Of a stretch of 57,789 nt of DNA, positions 25,258-33,500 are shown piece by piece. The DNA comes from DASXMR01 sp036495525. GTDB taxonomy: Bacteria; Actinomycetota; Actinomycetes; Streptosporangiales; Streptosporangiaceae. A program made the translations under genes and the position numbers. Each line of letters starts with the position of its first letter. The stretch's first letter is position 1. The DNA is taken from NCBI GenBank assembly GCA_036495525.1, contig DASXMR010000130.1:1-57789 (forward strand). Direction: 5' to 3'. The notes under the pieces are model-generated. The model searched no databases. It was not told where the DNA came from and saw only the letters and a program-made list of their open reading frames with translations.

Positions 25258-25728
25258 CTAGCCGAAAACCTGACCGATCTTGGCCCAGAGCGGCAGGTCG
25301 CAGCCGCCATCGGCGACCATCCGGTGCACCTTGGTGCCGAACCAGGTACCGGTGACGGTCGCGCTCCGGCTGTTAGCCATGATCATCGGGCACATCCGGT
25401 GCCCGGTCAGCGGCGCGAAGGGGTTTTTCTTGGACGACAGCAGGACCTGGCAGGCCTTCGCCGGGTCCGGGTGGGTGCCGCCGGCCGGATCGCACTGCAG
25501 CGTCCAGTGCCGCGGCTTGCTGCCCGGGCTGTCCCGGACGGTAACCGACAGGGACACCTTCGGCGCGCTGTGCGCGGCGTGGCCGCCGGCAGTCCCATGG
25601 GCTGCGCTGCCTGGCGCGCCGACGCTGCCGCAGGCCGCGGCCAGCAGGCCTGCCGCAGCGATCACGAGGTAGCGCGAGCCGCGCCGCATGCCGCGGCTGC
25701 GCGTGGTCTGGTGCTCATCTGCCGTCAT
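25258..25728 (-). CDS. Lipoprotein with Streptomyces subtilisin inhibitor (SSI) domain
   Basis: A 156-residue exported protein. Its signal ends in lipobox LAAAC, so it is predicted to be membrane-tethered rather than free as SSI proteins usually are. The SSI domain shows LSVTVRD, TLQCDPAGGTHPDPAKAC (first disulfide), a PFAPLTGHRMCPMIMA reactive loop and TVTGTWFG, then a late GGCDLPLW Cys. By family alignment the reactive bond would be Met-Ile in CPM-IM, predicting inhibition of subtilisin-like serine proteases. The start is uncertain: ATG 25728 or ATG 25689, neither with a clear ribosome site. It converges on fpg; the kinase gene upstream is divergent. Confidence 0.82.
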   Translation of the reverse strand: MTADEHQTTRSRGMRRGSRYLVIAAAGLLAAACGSVGAPGSAAHGTAGGHAAHSAPKVSLSVTVRDSPGSKPRHWTLQCDPAGGTHPDPAKACQVLLSSKKNPFAPLTGHRMCPMIMANSRSATVTGTWFGTKVHRMVADGGCDLPLWAKIGQVFG

Positions 25729-25935
25729 GCCCATTTGGACGCGTGCTGCGCCCGATCGGTTCCGGATAGCCGGTCCGATCGGGTTTTCCGTCTCCGGCGG
25801 ATCGGCCTGGCGGCCCCCGAGGATGGCCGCTGGCCGGTCGCGGGGCCGGGTCACGCGCGGTACGCGTCGTCTCGCAGGGGCGTGACCTTGGGTTTTCTGC
25901 GGCCGTTCGGCCGCCTGGGATGGGACCATGGGGTA

Positions 25936-27888
25936 GTGGGGCTGAGATTGGCAGCGGGGTTGACGGCAGCGTCGGCGCGGGCGCGAGCCGAAGCAACGGC
26001 GCGCGCCATTGTGGAGTGCGCCGCCGACGCGATCATCGCGTACGGCTCCGACCGCCGGCTGCTGCTGTGGAACCCGGCGGCCGAGCGGCTGTTCGGCTGG
26101 GAGGCCGCTGAGGTCATCGGCCGGGAGCCGCCGATCGTGCCGGAGGAGCTGCGCGCGGAGCACAACGCGGTGCTGGAGCGGGTCGCGGCCGGCGGGCAGG
26201 TCTCGCTCGCCACCCGGCGGGTCACCAAGGACGGCGGCGTGCTCGACCTGCGGATCGACACCAGCGCGCTGCGCGGCGACGCCGGCGAGGTCACGGGCTG
26301 GGTGAGCGTCTGCCATCAGGCGGACGGCGACGAGGCGGTGCGGCACTATATGGCCGAGCGCGCCCGGCTGGTACGCCGGCTCGGCGACGTGGTAGCCGAC
26401 ATGAACGCCCAGCTCGACCTGGCCGCGGTGCTCGACCGGATCGCGGCCAGCCTGCGGGAGCTCACCAGGGCCGACGCCGGCGGTTTCGTGCTGATCGAGG
26501 ACGACCGGCTGCGCCTGGTCAGCATGGACGGGCTGCCGGCCCGGCTCCGCGGCAGTACCGCTGACCTGCCGAGCAGCATGGTCGGGCAGCTCATGCGGTC
26601 GGGCAAGACGGTGATGATGGCGACCAGCGAGACCGGCGGGTTCGACGACCTGATCTGGTCCGCGCTGCCCGGCCTGCACACGATCACGCTGAGCCTGTCG
26701 CACGTGAGCGGCCGCCCGTTTGGCGCGCTCTACGCGCTGTACAGCAGGCGCAAGGTCGGACACGTCGACCTGGAGCTGCTCGAGCTGCTGGCTGGCCATG
26801 CCAGCGTGGCGCTGTCCAACGTCACCGCCTTCCAGGAGGTGGTGCGCCAGCGGGCACATGAACGCGCGGTCATCGACGGCTCGGCCGACGGCATCGCGGT
26901 GCTGGACCACGAGGGCCTGGTCCAGCAGTGGAATCCGGCCGCGCACGAGCTGACCGGGGTGACGCCGGAGGACGCGGCCGGCCAGCCGCCGCCGTTTCCG
27001 CTGCCCGAGCCAGGCGCCAAGCTGACCCACCGGCTGCCGAGCGGCCGCTGGATCGACCTGCTGCGGACCAGCCTGGAAGGCCGTGACGAGCAGGTGATCG
27101 ACTTCCGTGACGTGACCGCAGCCAAGGAGCTTGAGGAGGCCAAGGACCTGTTCCTGGCCACGACGAGCCACGAGCTGCGGACGCCGATCACGGTGGTGCA
27201 GGGCTTCGCCAGCACGCTGGCCAGCCGCTGGGACCAGCTAGCCGACGAGGACCGGCGCAGCGCGGTGCAGACGATCGCCGACCGGGCCGGAGCACTGGCC
27301 AGGCTGGTGGAGCAGCTGCTGCTCGGATCAAGGGCCGGGGCCAACCAGCTGGCGGTCAGCACCGCCTCCTTCGACCTCGCGGGGCTGCTGAGCACCGCGG
27401 CGGCCGCGTTCCGCCAGCTTTCCGAGCAGCACGTGGTGACCGCGGACATCGCTGCCGACCTGCCGGCCGCGTCCGGCGACCCGATGGCCACCGACATCAT
27501 CATCGGGCAGCTGCTGGAGAACGCCATCAAGTACTCGCCCGACGGCGGCGTGGTCAGCGTGGCAGCCCGGCCGCTGGACGGCGGCATCGAGGTAACCGTT
27601 ACCGATGCCGGGATCGGCATCGCGCCGGCTGACCGGGAGCGGATCTTCGAGCGGTTCGTCCAGGGCGAGACCGGTGACCGGCGCAGGTTCGGCGGAATCG
27701 GGCTCGGGCTGTACATCGTGCGCCAGCTCGCCAGGGCGCAGGGCGGCGAGGTGACCGCTCATGGTCATGACGGCGGCGGCACGGTGATGCGGCTGCGGCT
27801 GTCAGCCGCGTCGCCCGCCGCCGCCTCGCCTGCCGGGCCACCAGCGGCTGCGGTGTCCAAGCCAGCCGCCCCCGTGCCTGGCAGCTGA
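25936..27888 (+). CDS. PAS-GAF-PAS sensor histidine kinase
   Basis: A 650-residue soluble sensor kinase. A PAS domain (about 15-135: IVECAADAIIAYGSDRRLLLWNPAAERLFGW) is followed by a GAF domain (about 150-300), a second PAS (about 315-400: DGIAVLDHEGLVQQWNPAAHELTG), the HisKA box LFLATTSHELRTPITVVQGF with the phospho-acceptor His, and HATPase with N box LLENAIKYSPDGG, G1 VTDAGIGIAP and G2 FGGIGLGLYIV. No membrane segment is present, so it likely senses an internal signal such as redox, light or a small ligand. No response regulator is adjacent, making it an orphan kinase. GTG 25936 is chosen because the family begins there; GTG 25882 is possible. Confidence 0.9.
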   Translation: MGLRLAAGLTAASARARAEATARAIVECAADAIIAYGSDRRLLLWNPAAERLFGWEAAEVIGREPPIVPEELRAEHNAVLERVAAGGQVSLATRRVTKDGGVLDLRIDTSALRGDAGEVTGWVSVCHQADGDEAVRHYMAERARLVRRLGDVVADMNAQLDLAAVLDRIAASLRELTRADAGGFVLIEDDRLRLVSMDGLPARLRGSTADLPSSMVGQLMRSGKTVMMATSETGGFDDLIWSALPGLHTITLSLSHVSGRPFGALYALYSRRKVGHVDLELLELLAGHASVALSNVTAFQEVVRQRAHERAVIDGSADGIAVLDHEGLVQQWNPAAHELTGVTPEDAAGQPPPFPLPEPGAKLTHRLPSGRWIDLLRTSLEGRDEQVIDFRDVTAAKELEEAKDLFLATTSHELRTPITVVQGFASTLASRWDQLADEDRRSAVQTIADRAGALARLVEQLLLGSRAGANQLAVSTASFDLAGLLSTAAAAFRQLSEQHVVTADIAADLPAASGDPMATDIIIGQLLENAIKYSPDGGVVSVAARPLDGGIEVTVTDAGIGIAPADRERIFERFVQGETGDRRRFGGIGLGLYIVRQLARAQGGEVTAHGHDGGGTVMRLRLSAASPAAASPAGPPAAAVSKPAAPVPGS

Positions 27889-27941
27889 GGGTCAGGCGGA
27901 CCGGAAGCGCGGCCGCGGGGCAGTCGGTGCGGGGCGGATCG

Positions 27942-28766
27942 TCAGGTCTTGGCCGGGATCTTCCTGCTGCTGCCGCCCAGCCGCTCCCTGGTCTCCGGGT
28001 CGCGCATCACCGGCGCGCCGCCGGACGCCTCGATGTAGCGGTCGATGATGCCGATGACGTCATCGCCCTGGGTGACCACCCGGCCGCGCTCAAGCCAGAT
28101 CACCCGGTTGCAGGTCTGCTCGACTTCCTCCAGGTTGTGCGCGACCAGGAAGACCGTGCCGGCTTCCTGCCGCAGCTCCTCGATCCTGGCGTGGCTCTTG
28201 ACCCGGAACTCGGCGTCGCCGGTGGCCAGCGCCTCGTCGACGAGCAGCACGTCATGGCTCTTGGACGCCGCGATCGCGAAGCGCAGCCGCGAGCCCATGC
28301 CGGAGGAGTAGGTCTTCATCGGCAGGTCGATGAAGTCACCGACGCCGGAGAACTCGACGATGCTCTGGTACTTCGCCTTGGCCTCGGCCTTGGTCATGCC
28401 CATGGCCAGGCAGCCGAGGATCACGTTGCGCTCCCCGGTGAGGTCGTCAAGCAGCGCTGCGTTGACGCCGAGCAGCGACGCCTCGCCGGTGCTGTAGACG
28501 TTGCCCTCCTCTGGCGGCAGCAGGCCGGCGATGGCGCGCAGCAGGGTGGACTTGCCAGACCCGTTGCGGCCGATGATGCCGACCGCGTCACCCCGGTAGG
28601 CCACGAACGAGATGCCCCGGATGGCATGCACCTCGCGGATCGAGCCGCGGGTCTTGCGGCCCAGCATCCGCAGCAGGGCCGTCGCTGCCGTGCCCCGGTC
28701 GCCGCCGGCGCCGTAGACGCGGTAGACGACGTGCAGGTCATCGACGACCACCATCGGTTCAGCCAC
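27942..28766 (-). CDS. ABC-2 polysaccharide exporter ATPase (Wzt/RfbE-like)
   Basis: A 274-residue nucleotide-binding subunit for export of a lipid-linked glycan. Walker A is IGRNGSGKST, the signature is TYSSGMGSRLRFAIA, Walker B is DVLLVDEALATGD and the switch His lies in FLVAHNLEEVEQ. The wording (for example VHAIRGISFVAYRGDAVGIIG) resembles mycobacterial Rv3781, the galactan exporter ATPase. It lacks the C-terminal sugar-binding domain of long Wzt proteins. GTG 28766 overlaps the permease stop by eight bases, so the two are coupled. In mycobacteria the neighbours include Bpa; here bpa lies about 7 kb away. Confidence 0.92.
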   Translation of the reverse strand: MAEPMVVVDDLHVVYRVYGAGGDRGTAATALLRMLGRKTRGSIREVHAIRGISFVAYRGDAVGIIGRNGSGKSTLLRAIAGLLPPEEGNVYSTGEASLLGVNAALLDDLTGERNVILGCLAMGMTKAEAKAKYQSIVEFSGVGDFIDLPMKTYSSGMGSRLRFAIAASKSHDVLLVDEALATGDAEFRVKSHARIEELRQEAGTVFLVAHNLEEVEQTCNRVIWLERGRVVTQGDDVIGIIDRYIEASGGAPVMRDPETRERLGGSSRKIPAKT

Positions 28767-29928
28767 GGCCGTACTTCGCCTCCGCTCGCCAGAAGAAGAA
28801 GAACCCGACTGCCAGCGCGAGTATTGCCCAGCCTACGGCGTAGTACCAGAAGTGCGCCGGGTTGGCCGTCGCAGGGCAGTAGGCGCTCTGGTACATCACC
28901 GAGGGCAGGTCACGAACGGGTTTGTAGTTGTGCCACTCGAGGCAGAGCAGTCCGTTGTGCGGCTTGGTGCCGGGGAAGCTCTGCCGCTGCGTGACCAGCA
29001 GTGCGTTGCGCATCAGCGTGATGTACAGCGCCGCGGGGTTCAGCTGCATGACCGCTTTCAGCTGGGCCGGCACGTTGGTCAGCGTCGCGATGCTGAACAT
29101 CACCCCGGACAGGTACATCCACGTCCGCAGCAGGAACGGCAGCAGCTGGCTGAAGTCATTGACCTGCGAGCCGAGCCGGGCGACCAGCATGCCGACGCCG
29201 ACGTTGAAGACCGTCTGCAGCAGCAGGATCGGGATGGCCAGCAGCCAGTACAGCGTGATCGGCTCGCCCCGGATGAGGATGATCACGAAGAGCACGCCCA
29301 TCGACAGCATCATCTGCTGCAGCTCGATCACGACGTAGGCCAGCGGCAGCGCGGCCCGCGGGAACTGCAGCGCCCGGATCAGCGGCAGGCTCTCGGTGAT
29401 CACCTTGGAGCTGGAGATGAAGGCACGCTGGGTGAAGTTGAAAACGAACACGCCGACGACCAGGAACGAGATGAAGTCCGGTATGCCTTTGCTGATGTGC
29501 AGCAGCACGCCGAAAATCAGGTAGTAGACGGCGACGTTCAGCAGCGGGGTCAGTACCTGCCAGAGCTGGCCGAGCCTGGCCTCGGTATACATCGCGATGT
29601 TGCGCGCGGTGGCGAACGCCACGATGAAGCTCCACCGGTGCCACAGCTGGCGCAGGTATTCCATGACCGGCGGCCGCTGCGCGCTCGGCCGCAGCCCGTG
29701 CTGGACGGCGTACTCGTCCAGCCGCTCGGCCGGCAGGTCGGTGGTCAGCAGCACGTCGCCGACCACGAGGTCCTGCCCGTAGGCGAGCTCACCAGGAGCG
29801 CTCAGCCGCCCAGCGCCGCGCCGCATCTGCCGGTTAGCCTGCCGGGGACGCCCTTGCTGACCAGGGGATCCGGGCTGCTCCTGGCTTCCTTGCTGGCCGG
29901 CCTGCCTGGGCGGCTTGACGTCACTCAC
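28759..29928 (-). CDS. ABC-2 polysaccharide exporter permease (Wzm-like)
   Basis: A 389-residue membrane subunit. The first 130 residues are cytoplasmic and Gln/Pro-rich at the start (PPRQAGQQGSQEQPG), which is longer than in most Wzm proteins. Then come six membrane segments with the ABC2-membrane pattern: LGQLWQVLTPLLNVAVYYLIFGVLL, RALQFPRAALPLAYVVIELQQM and a MYLSGVMFSI segment, then an external loop with two Cys before the last segment. With the ATPase it probably exports a cell-wall glycan precursor. GTG 29928 is the start. The gene is divergent from a marR-like gene, and the 128-bp gap holds two operator-like palindromes. Confidence 0.9.
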   Translation of the reverse strand: MSDVKPPRQAGQQGSQEQPGSPGQQGRPRQANRQMRRGAGRLSAPGELAYGQDLVVGDVLLTTDLPAERLDEYAVQHGLRPSAQRPPVMEYLRQLWHRWSFIVAFATARNIAMYTEARLGQLWQVLTPLLNVAVYYLIFGVLLHISKGIPDFISFLVVGVFVFNFTQRAFISSSKVITESLPLIRALQFPRAALPLAYVVIELQQMMLSMGVLFVIILIRGEPITLYWLLAIPILLLQTVFNVGVGMLVARLGSQVNDFSQLLPFLLRTWMYLSGVMFSIATLTNVPAQLKAVMQLNPAALYITLMRNALLVTQRQSFPGTKPHNGLLCLEWHNYKPVRDLPSVMYQSAYCPATANPAHFWYYAVGWAILALAVGFFFFWRAEAKYGRG

Positions 29929-29988
29929 GCCGCCGACCTTATGCGGTGCGGGCGGCGGACCAGGCTAGTTCGGCGCGCCGGGCTCGCT

Positions 29989-30007
29989 GAGTTGTAGGGA
30001 GCAACTG
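29989..30007. promoter_or_regulatory. Operator-like palindrome (imperfect), exporter side of the marR gap
   Basis: GAGTTGT-AGGGA-GCAACTG keeps the 7-5-7 layout of the perfect site at 30034-30052 and the same AGTTG...CAACT half-sites. It lies about 60 bp upstream of the wzm-like start on the minus strand. The two sites are 45 bp apart centre to centre, about four helical turns, so both could be bound on the same DNA face. Confidence 0.6.
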
Positions 30008-30033
30008 TCACGGTGGCGACTGTACCACTGCGG

Positions 30034-30052
30034 CAGTTGTGCGGTACAACTG
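30034..30052. promoter_or_regulatory. Perfect operator palindrome in front of the marR gene
   Basis: CAGTTGT-GCGGT-ACAACTG is a perfect 7-bp inverted repeat with a five-base centre. It overlaps TACAAC (30045-30050), a weak -10 that is six bases from the GTG start at 30057. A regulator bound here would block transcription of marR itself, the standard arrangement for MarR autorepression. Confidence 0.7.
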
Positions 30053-30056
30053 TGGT

Positions 30057-31037
30057 GTGGCGGACGACACTCCCGCGGACGGTGAGCTGGAGCGGCTGCT
30101 GATGCAGCTGCTGCGGATGGTCGGTCCTGCCCTCAATCACGATAACGGCGCGGCGGCCCCCAGCCCGCCACGGCAGCGCGGCCCAGCGGGTAGCGGGCCG
30201 CAGCCTGATCGGCCGCAGGCTGATCTGCCGCAGGCGGGACGCCAGCAGGCTGGCCGGCCGCAGGCTGGCCGGCCGGGCCAGGTCCCGGCGGCCGGGCAAG
30301 GCAGCGCAGCCGGAAGGGACGGAGCGGCTGACCGGGGCCGCGGAGCCGGACAGGGCCACGCGGGAAGGCGCCTTGCGGCCGGCCAGGGCACCACCGGCCA
30401 GGGTGGTCAGGGACAGCGCCACCCGGCCGGGCCTGGCCAGCGGGGCGGGCGCAACGGTCAGCGTGCCGCGCACCCCGGCGTACCGGGCGTGTCGGCTTCT
30501 GAGGCACGCGCGCTGTTCGAGCTGGTGGCCGCCAGGGGAATTGCCCAGGGCGAGCTGGCCGGCCTGCTCGGCCTGGAGAAGAGCACTGTCAGTCGCCTGG
30601 CCGCGGGGCTCGAGCGCAAGGGCTGGGTCCGGCGCGGCCGGGACGAGGGCAACCAGCGCTACGTGCGGCTGTACCTCACGCCCGAGGGGACAGCGGTGGC
30701 CGGCCGGCTCTGGCGGGCGGTGCAGTCCAGGCAGGCCCGGCTGCTCGGCTCGCTCTCTGCTGAGGAGCGCCGCGGGCTGGCGGCCGGGCTGCGCGGGCTG
30801 GTGCGTGGACTCGCCGCCGAGGGGCTGTCCGGCGACGCCAGTGCGGCCGCCGGGCCTGGCCCGGCGGCCGGGCGCGCTGAGGCGGCCGCACCGGCGGCTG
30901 ATCCGGCCGACCCGCCAGAGGTGACGGAACAAGCTGGGCTAACGGACGAGCCCGAGCTAATGGAAGGGCGCGAGCTGACGGAACGACCAGGGCTAACGGA
31001 CGAGTCCGATCCGGCGGGAAGCGCGCCGCGACGCTGA
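30057..31037 (+). CDS. MarR-family regulator with a long low-complexity insertion
   Basis: A 326-residue protein in which the MarR fold is interrupted. Residues about 8-32 look like the first MarR helix (LERLLMQLLRMVGPALNH). About 105 residues of Gly/Gln/Arg/Pro/Ala repeats (PQAGRQQAGRPQAGRPG and similar) follow. The winged helix then resumes at about 145: ASEARALFELVAA, GELAGLLGLEKSTVSRLAAGLERKGWVRRG, NQRYVRLYLTPEG. A second disordered, acidic tail (about 255-326) contains repeated ELTERPGLTDE-like units. MarR proteins are about 150 residues, so half of this one is extra. GTG 30057 is chosen; it sits on its own palindrome. It probably represses itself and perhaps the divergent exporter. Confidence 0.82.
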   Translation: MADDTPADGELERLLMQLLRMVGPALNHDNGAAAPSPPRQRGPAGSGPQPDRPQADLPQAGRQQAGRPQAGRPGQVPAAGQGSAAGRDGAADRGRGAGQGHAGRRLAAGQGTTGQGGQGQRHPAGPGQRGGRNGQRAAHPGVPGVSASEARALFELVAARGIAQGELAGLLGLEKSTVSRLAAGLERKGWVRRGRDEGNQRYVRLYLTPEGTAVAGRLWRAVQSRQARLLGSLSAEERRGLAAGLRGLVRGLAAEGLSGDASAAAGPGPAAGRAEAAAPAADPADPPEVTEQAGLTDEPELMEGRELTERPGLTDESDPAGSAPRR

Positions 31038-31240
31038 ACCTGGCCGGGACTGGCGGGACAGATCTGAGCGGCCGCAGACGACCTCGTTCTTGCTGATCCT
31101 TGGGTGTCAGCTGCGGGCATCCGGTGACTGCTGAGACTTGAGATGCTATTGCCGGTTTTCGGGAGCCCGGGCCGGGGCATCTCCGCTCCGGAGCAGTCGG
31201 CCGGCACCGGGCAGCGGCGCCGAGCGCTGATGCTCTGGAG

Positions 31241-31690
31241 GTGAGGAAATCGAGCGTCGTCCTGCTGCCCTGCGCGCCCGCCAGCGTAGCGGTCGCACGA
31301 CGAAAGCTGTCGGCTGAGCTGCGCGCGGCCGGCATTTTCGACGCAGCGGTCGCCGATGCCGTGCTGGTCGTCAGTGAGCTGCTCAGCAACGCCATCCTGC
31401 ACGCGCACCCGCTGCCGGGTGCCAGGCTTCAGGTGACCTGGGCGCTCGACGACGGAGCCGTCGAGATCGCCGTCAGCGACGGCGGCGCGGCTACCCGGCC
31501 GCACGCGGCGCACGCTTCGGTGTCAGCGCTCGGCGGCCGCGGGCTCGGCATCGTCGAGCACCTGGCCCACACGTGGGGCGTCCGGTCAGACGACCTGGGA
31601 CTCACCGTCTGGGCGGTGCTGCCCGCCCCGCACCGAAACGGCAGCACCCCGCCGCGCGGATCGGTCTGGCAGCCAGCAGGACACTTATGA
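31241..31690 (+). CDS. RsbW/SpoIIAB-like anti-sigma ATPase domain protein
   Basis: A 149-residue GHKL-type ATPase of the HATPase_c_2 group, related to anti-sigma serine kinases. The N box is VVSELLSNAILHA, G1 is AVSDGGAATRP and G2 is LGGRGLGIVEHLA. In actinomycetes many stand-alone members exist, and only some bind a sigma factor. A STAS-domain protein, the usual antagonist type, is encoded 1.8 kb downstream, and no group-3 sigma factor is in between. GTG 31241 follows GGAG with almost no spacing, so the start is uncertain by a few codons. The preceding 203 bp have no gene and no clear terminator. Confidence 0.85.
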   Translation: MRKSSVVLLPCAPASVAVARRKLSAELRAAGIFDAAVADAVLVVSELLSNAILHAHPLPGARLQVTWALDDGAVEIAVSDGGAATRPHAAHASVSALGGRGLGIVEHLAHTWGVRSDDLGLTVWAVLPAPHRNGSTPPRGSVWQPAGHL

Positions 31691-31779
31691 CCTGCGCTCA
31701 TGCGTAACCGCCCTGGCAACGGGTGATAACTGTTTGCGGGTCGCCTGTCGGGGGGCGCGGCGACGTCTGGGGGATAACC

Positions 31780-33147
31780 GTGAGCTATACCCACGGCGCG
31801 GACAGCGAAGTAGGCGAGCTAAGGACCGTCGTGATGCACCGGCCCGGCGCGGAGCTGAGGAGAATCACCCCGCGCAGCAGAAGCCGCCTGCTGTTCGACG
31901 GCCTGCCGTGGCTGGGGCGGGCGCAGCAGGAGCACGACGTGCTCACCCAGGTGCTGCGGGACCACGGCGTCGAGGTGCTGTTCGTGACCGAGCTGCTGCA
32001 GGACGCGCTTGAGTACCAGGCCGCCAGGCAGGACGCGATCGCGGCGGTGCTCGCCGACCCCCTGCTCGGTGATGAGCTGCGCGGGCAGCTGCGCGGCTAC
32101 CTGGACGGGCTGGATCCCGAGGCCCTGACCGAGGCGCTCATCGCGGGCCTCACCCCGGACGAGCTGCGCTCTGGCAGCGGAGTGGTTTTCGAGTTGCTTG
32201 ACCGCCACGACTTCGTTATCGAGCCGCTGCCGAACCTGGTGTTCTGCCGGGACTCGAGCGTCTGGATCGGCGATCAGTTCATCGCGGCGAGCCTGGCCGC
32301 GCCGCACCGGGCCAGGGAATCGCGACTGCTGCAGGTGATCTACGACCACCATCCGCGGTTCGCCGGGACCAAGTGCCTGTACGGGCCGGAGCTTGAGCAC
32401 CTGGACGGCTCCGATCTGCTGCTGCTCGCGCCTGGGGTGCTCGCCGTGGGTGTGGGCCAGCGGACCACGCCGGCCGCCGCCGAGCGGCTGGCGCGCCGGC
32501 TCTTCGCCGCCTCGCTGGCGCAGACAGTGCTGGCCCTGCCGCTGGCCAGGCACGCGCCCGCCGCGCAACTGGACACCGTCTGCACGGTGGTGGATGTCGG
32601 CACGGTGGTCATGCACCCGGCGCTTGCCTTCACGCTGACCGCGCACACGATCAGCCCGTCCCAGGCGGGGCTGCGGGTATCCAGGCCGCAGCCGTTCCTC
32701 GAGGCGGCCGCCCAGGCGATGGGCATCGAGCGGCTGAACGTGATCGACACCGGCCTAGACCCGCTCACCGGGCCCAGGTCCCAGTGGGACGACGGGGGAA
32801 ACGCGCTGGCCATCGACCGGCGGGTGGTCATTAGTCACGAGCGGAATGTGGAGACGAACGCGCGGCTGGAGTCAGCCGGCGTCGAGGTGATCAGGGTTCC
32901 AGGCAGTGAACTCGGCAGCCGCCGCGGCGGCCCCCGCTCGATGTCGTGCTCGGTGGCCAGGATCCCGGCCGGGCAAGCCTGCGACGACCACTCCAGTGCC
33001 GCCGGGGATGCCGACCAGGCGCTGTACCGCGAGCTTGTCAGGGCGGCCGCGGCTCCCGCGGTGGCGCAGGGCCCGCCGGAGGCATCGCAGCCGGGCAGCT
33101 CAGCCCCGCTGAGCCTGCCGGTGCATGTCGGCTCCGCCCGGCTCTGA
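31780..33147 (+). CDS. Arginine deiminase family protein, probable pseudoenzyme
   Basis: A 455-residue protein with the full arginine deiminase fold and length: SEVGELRTVVMHRPGAEL near the start, NLVFCRDSSVWIG, GVGQRTTPAAAERL and QWDDGGNALAI. By comparison with the catalytic residues of characterised enzymes (Asp166, Glu224, His278, Asp280, Cys406 in Pseudomonas), Asp158 and Asp265 are kept. The Glu is Asp209 (HLDGSD), the general-base His is Gln263 (QLDTV), and the nucleophilic Cys is Ser387 (GPRSMSC). Arginine to citrulline plus ammonia would not be expected. GTG 31780 starts at the family N-terminus. No arcB/arcC genes are nearby. A sensing or decoy role is speculation. Confidence 0.85.
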   Translation: MSYTHGADSEVGELRTVVMHRPGAELRRITPRSRSRLLFDGLPWLGRAQQEHDVLTQVLRDHGVEVLFVTELLQDALEYQAARQDAIAAVLADPLLGDELRGQLRGYLDGLDPEALTEALIAGLTPDELRSGSGVVFELLDRHDFVIEPLPNLVFCRDSSVWIGDQFIAASLAAPHRARESRLLQVIYDHHPRFAGTKCLYGPELEHLDGSDLLLLAPGVLAVGVGQRTTPAAAERLARRLFAASLAQTVLALPLARHAPAAQLDTVCTVVDVGTVVMHPALAFTLTAHTISPSQAGLRVSRPQPFLEAAAQAMGIERLNVIDTGLDPLTGPRSQWDDGGNALAIDRRVVISHERNVETNARLESAGVEVIRVPGSELGSRRGGPRSMSCSVARIPAGQACDDHSSAAGDADQALYRELVRAAAAPAVAQGPPEASQPGSSAPLSLPVHVGSARL

Positions 33148-33189
33148 CCCGGCTGCTAGCAGGTCAGCGGGCTTGCCAGCGCAGGCCGG

Positions 33190-33372
33190 CTAGTACCGCC
33201 GACTGCCCCGGCTGCCCCGGCTGCCTGACCACCGGCCCATCCGGAACAGCCCGAACCCCAGCAGCGCGAGCAGCGCCAGGAAGAAGAAGTACCCGAAGAG
33301 GACATGCAGGATCGTCAGCACGATCGCCAGCACGACGAAGACCGCCACCGCACCAAGGAGAAGTCTGCCCAT
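33190..33372 (-). CDS. Small membrane protein (60 aa)
   Basis: A 60-residue protein made of two hydrophobic segments (about 3-21 and 23-43, including LFGYFFFLALLALLGFGLF) followed by a basic SRGSRGSRR tail. ATG 33372 has GGAG only two bases upstream. Small proteins of this shape are common and uncharacterised in actinomycetes. It converges on the arginine-deiminase-like gene and is divergent from the STAS gene. Confidence 0.65.
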   Translation of the reverse strand: MGRLLLGAVAVFVVLAIVLTILHVLFGYFFFLALLALLGFGLFRMGRWSGSRGSRGSRRY

Positions 33373-33487
33373 GACTCCAAGGTACGGCCAGTCGCGTGTT
33401 CCCGCATAACCAGATGCCGGCGCGATCCGGGCAGGTCGGCGGCCGGTCCGGGTGAAGGCGCATCTGGTGGCCCGCCCGGTGGACCGG

Positions 33488-33493
33488 TAGTCT
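33488..33493 (+). promoter_or_regulatory. -10 element of a leaderless STAS-gene promoter
   Basis: TAGTCT lies seven bases before the GTG start at 33501, and no ribosome-binding sequence is present, so transcription probably begins at the start codon. No clear -35 is seen. Confidence 0.5.
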
Positions 33494-33500
33494 GCGGCAG

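Noticed and set aside
25729..27171. Long minus-strand open frame upstream of the SSI-like lipoprotein
   Set aside because: It lies antisense to the histidine kinase gene, is His/Arg/Gln-rich as high-GC shadows are, and has no domain; only the last 156 codons are real.
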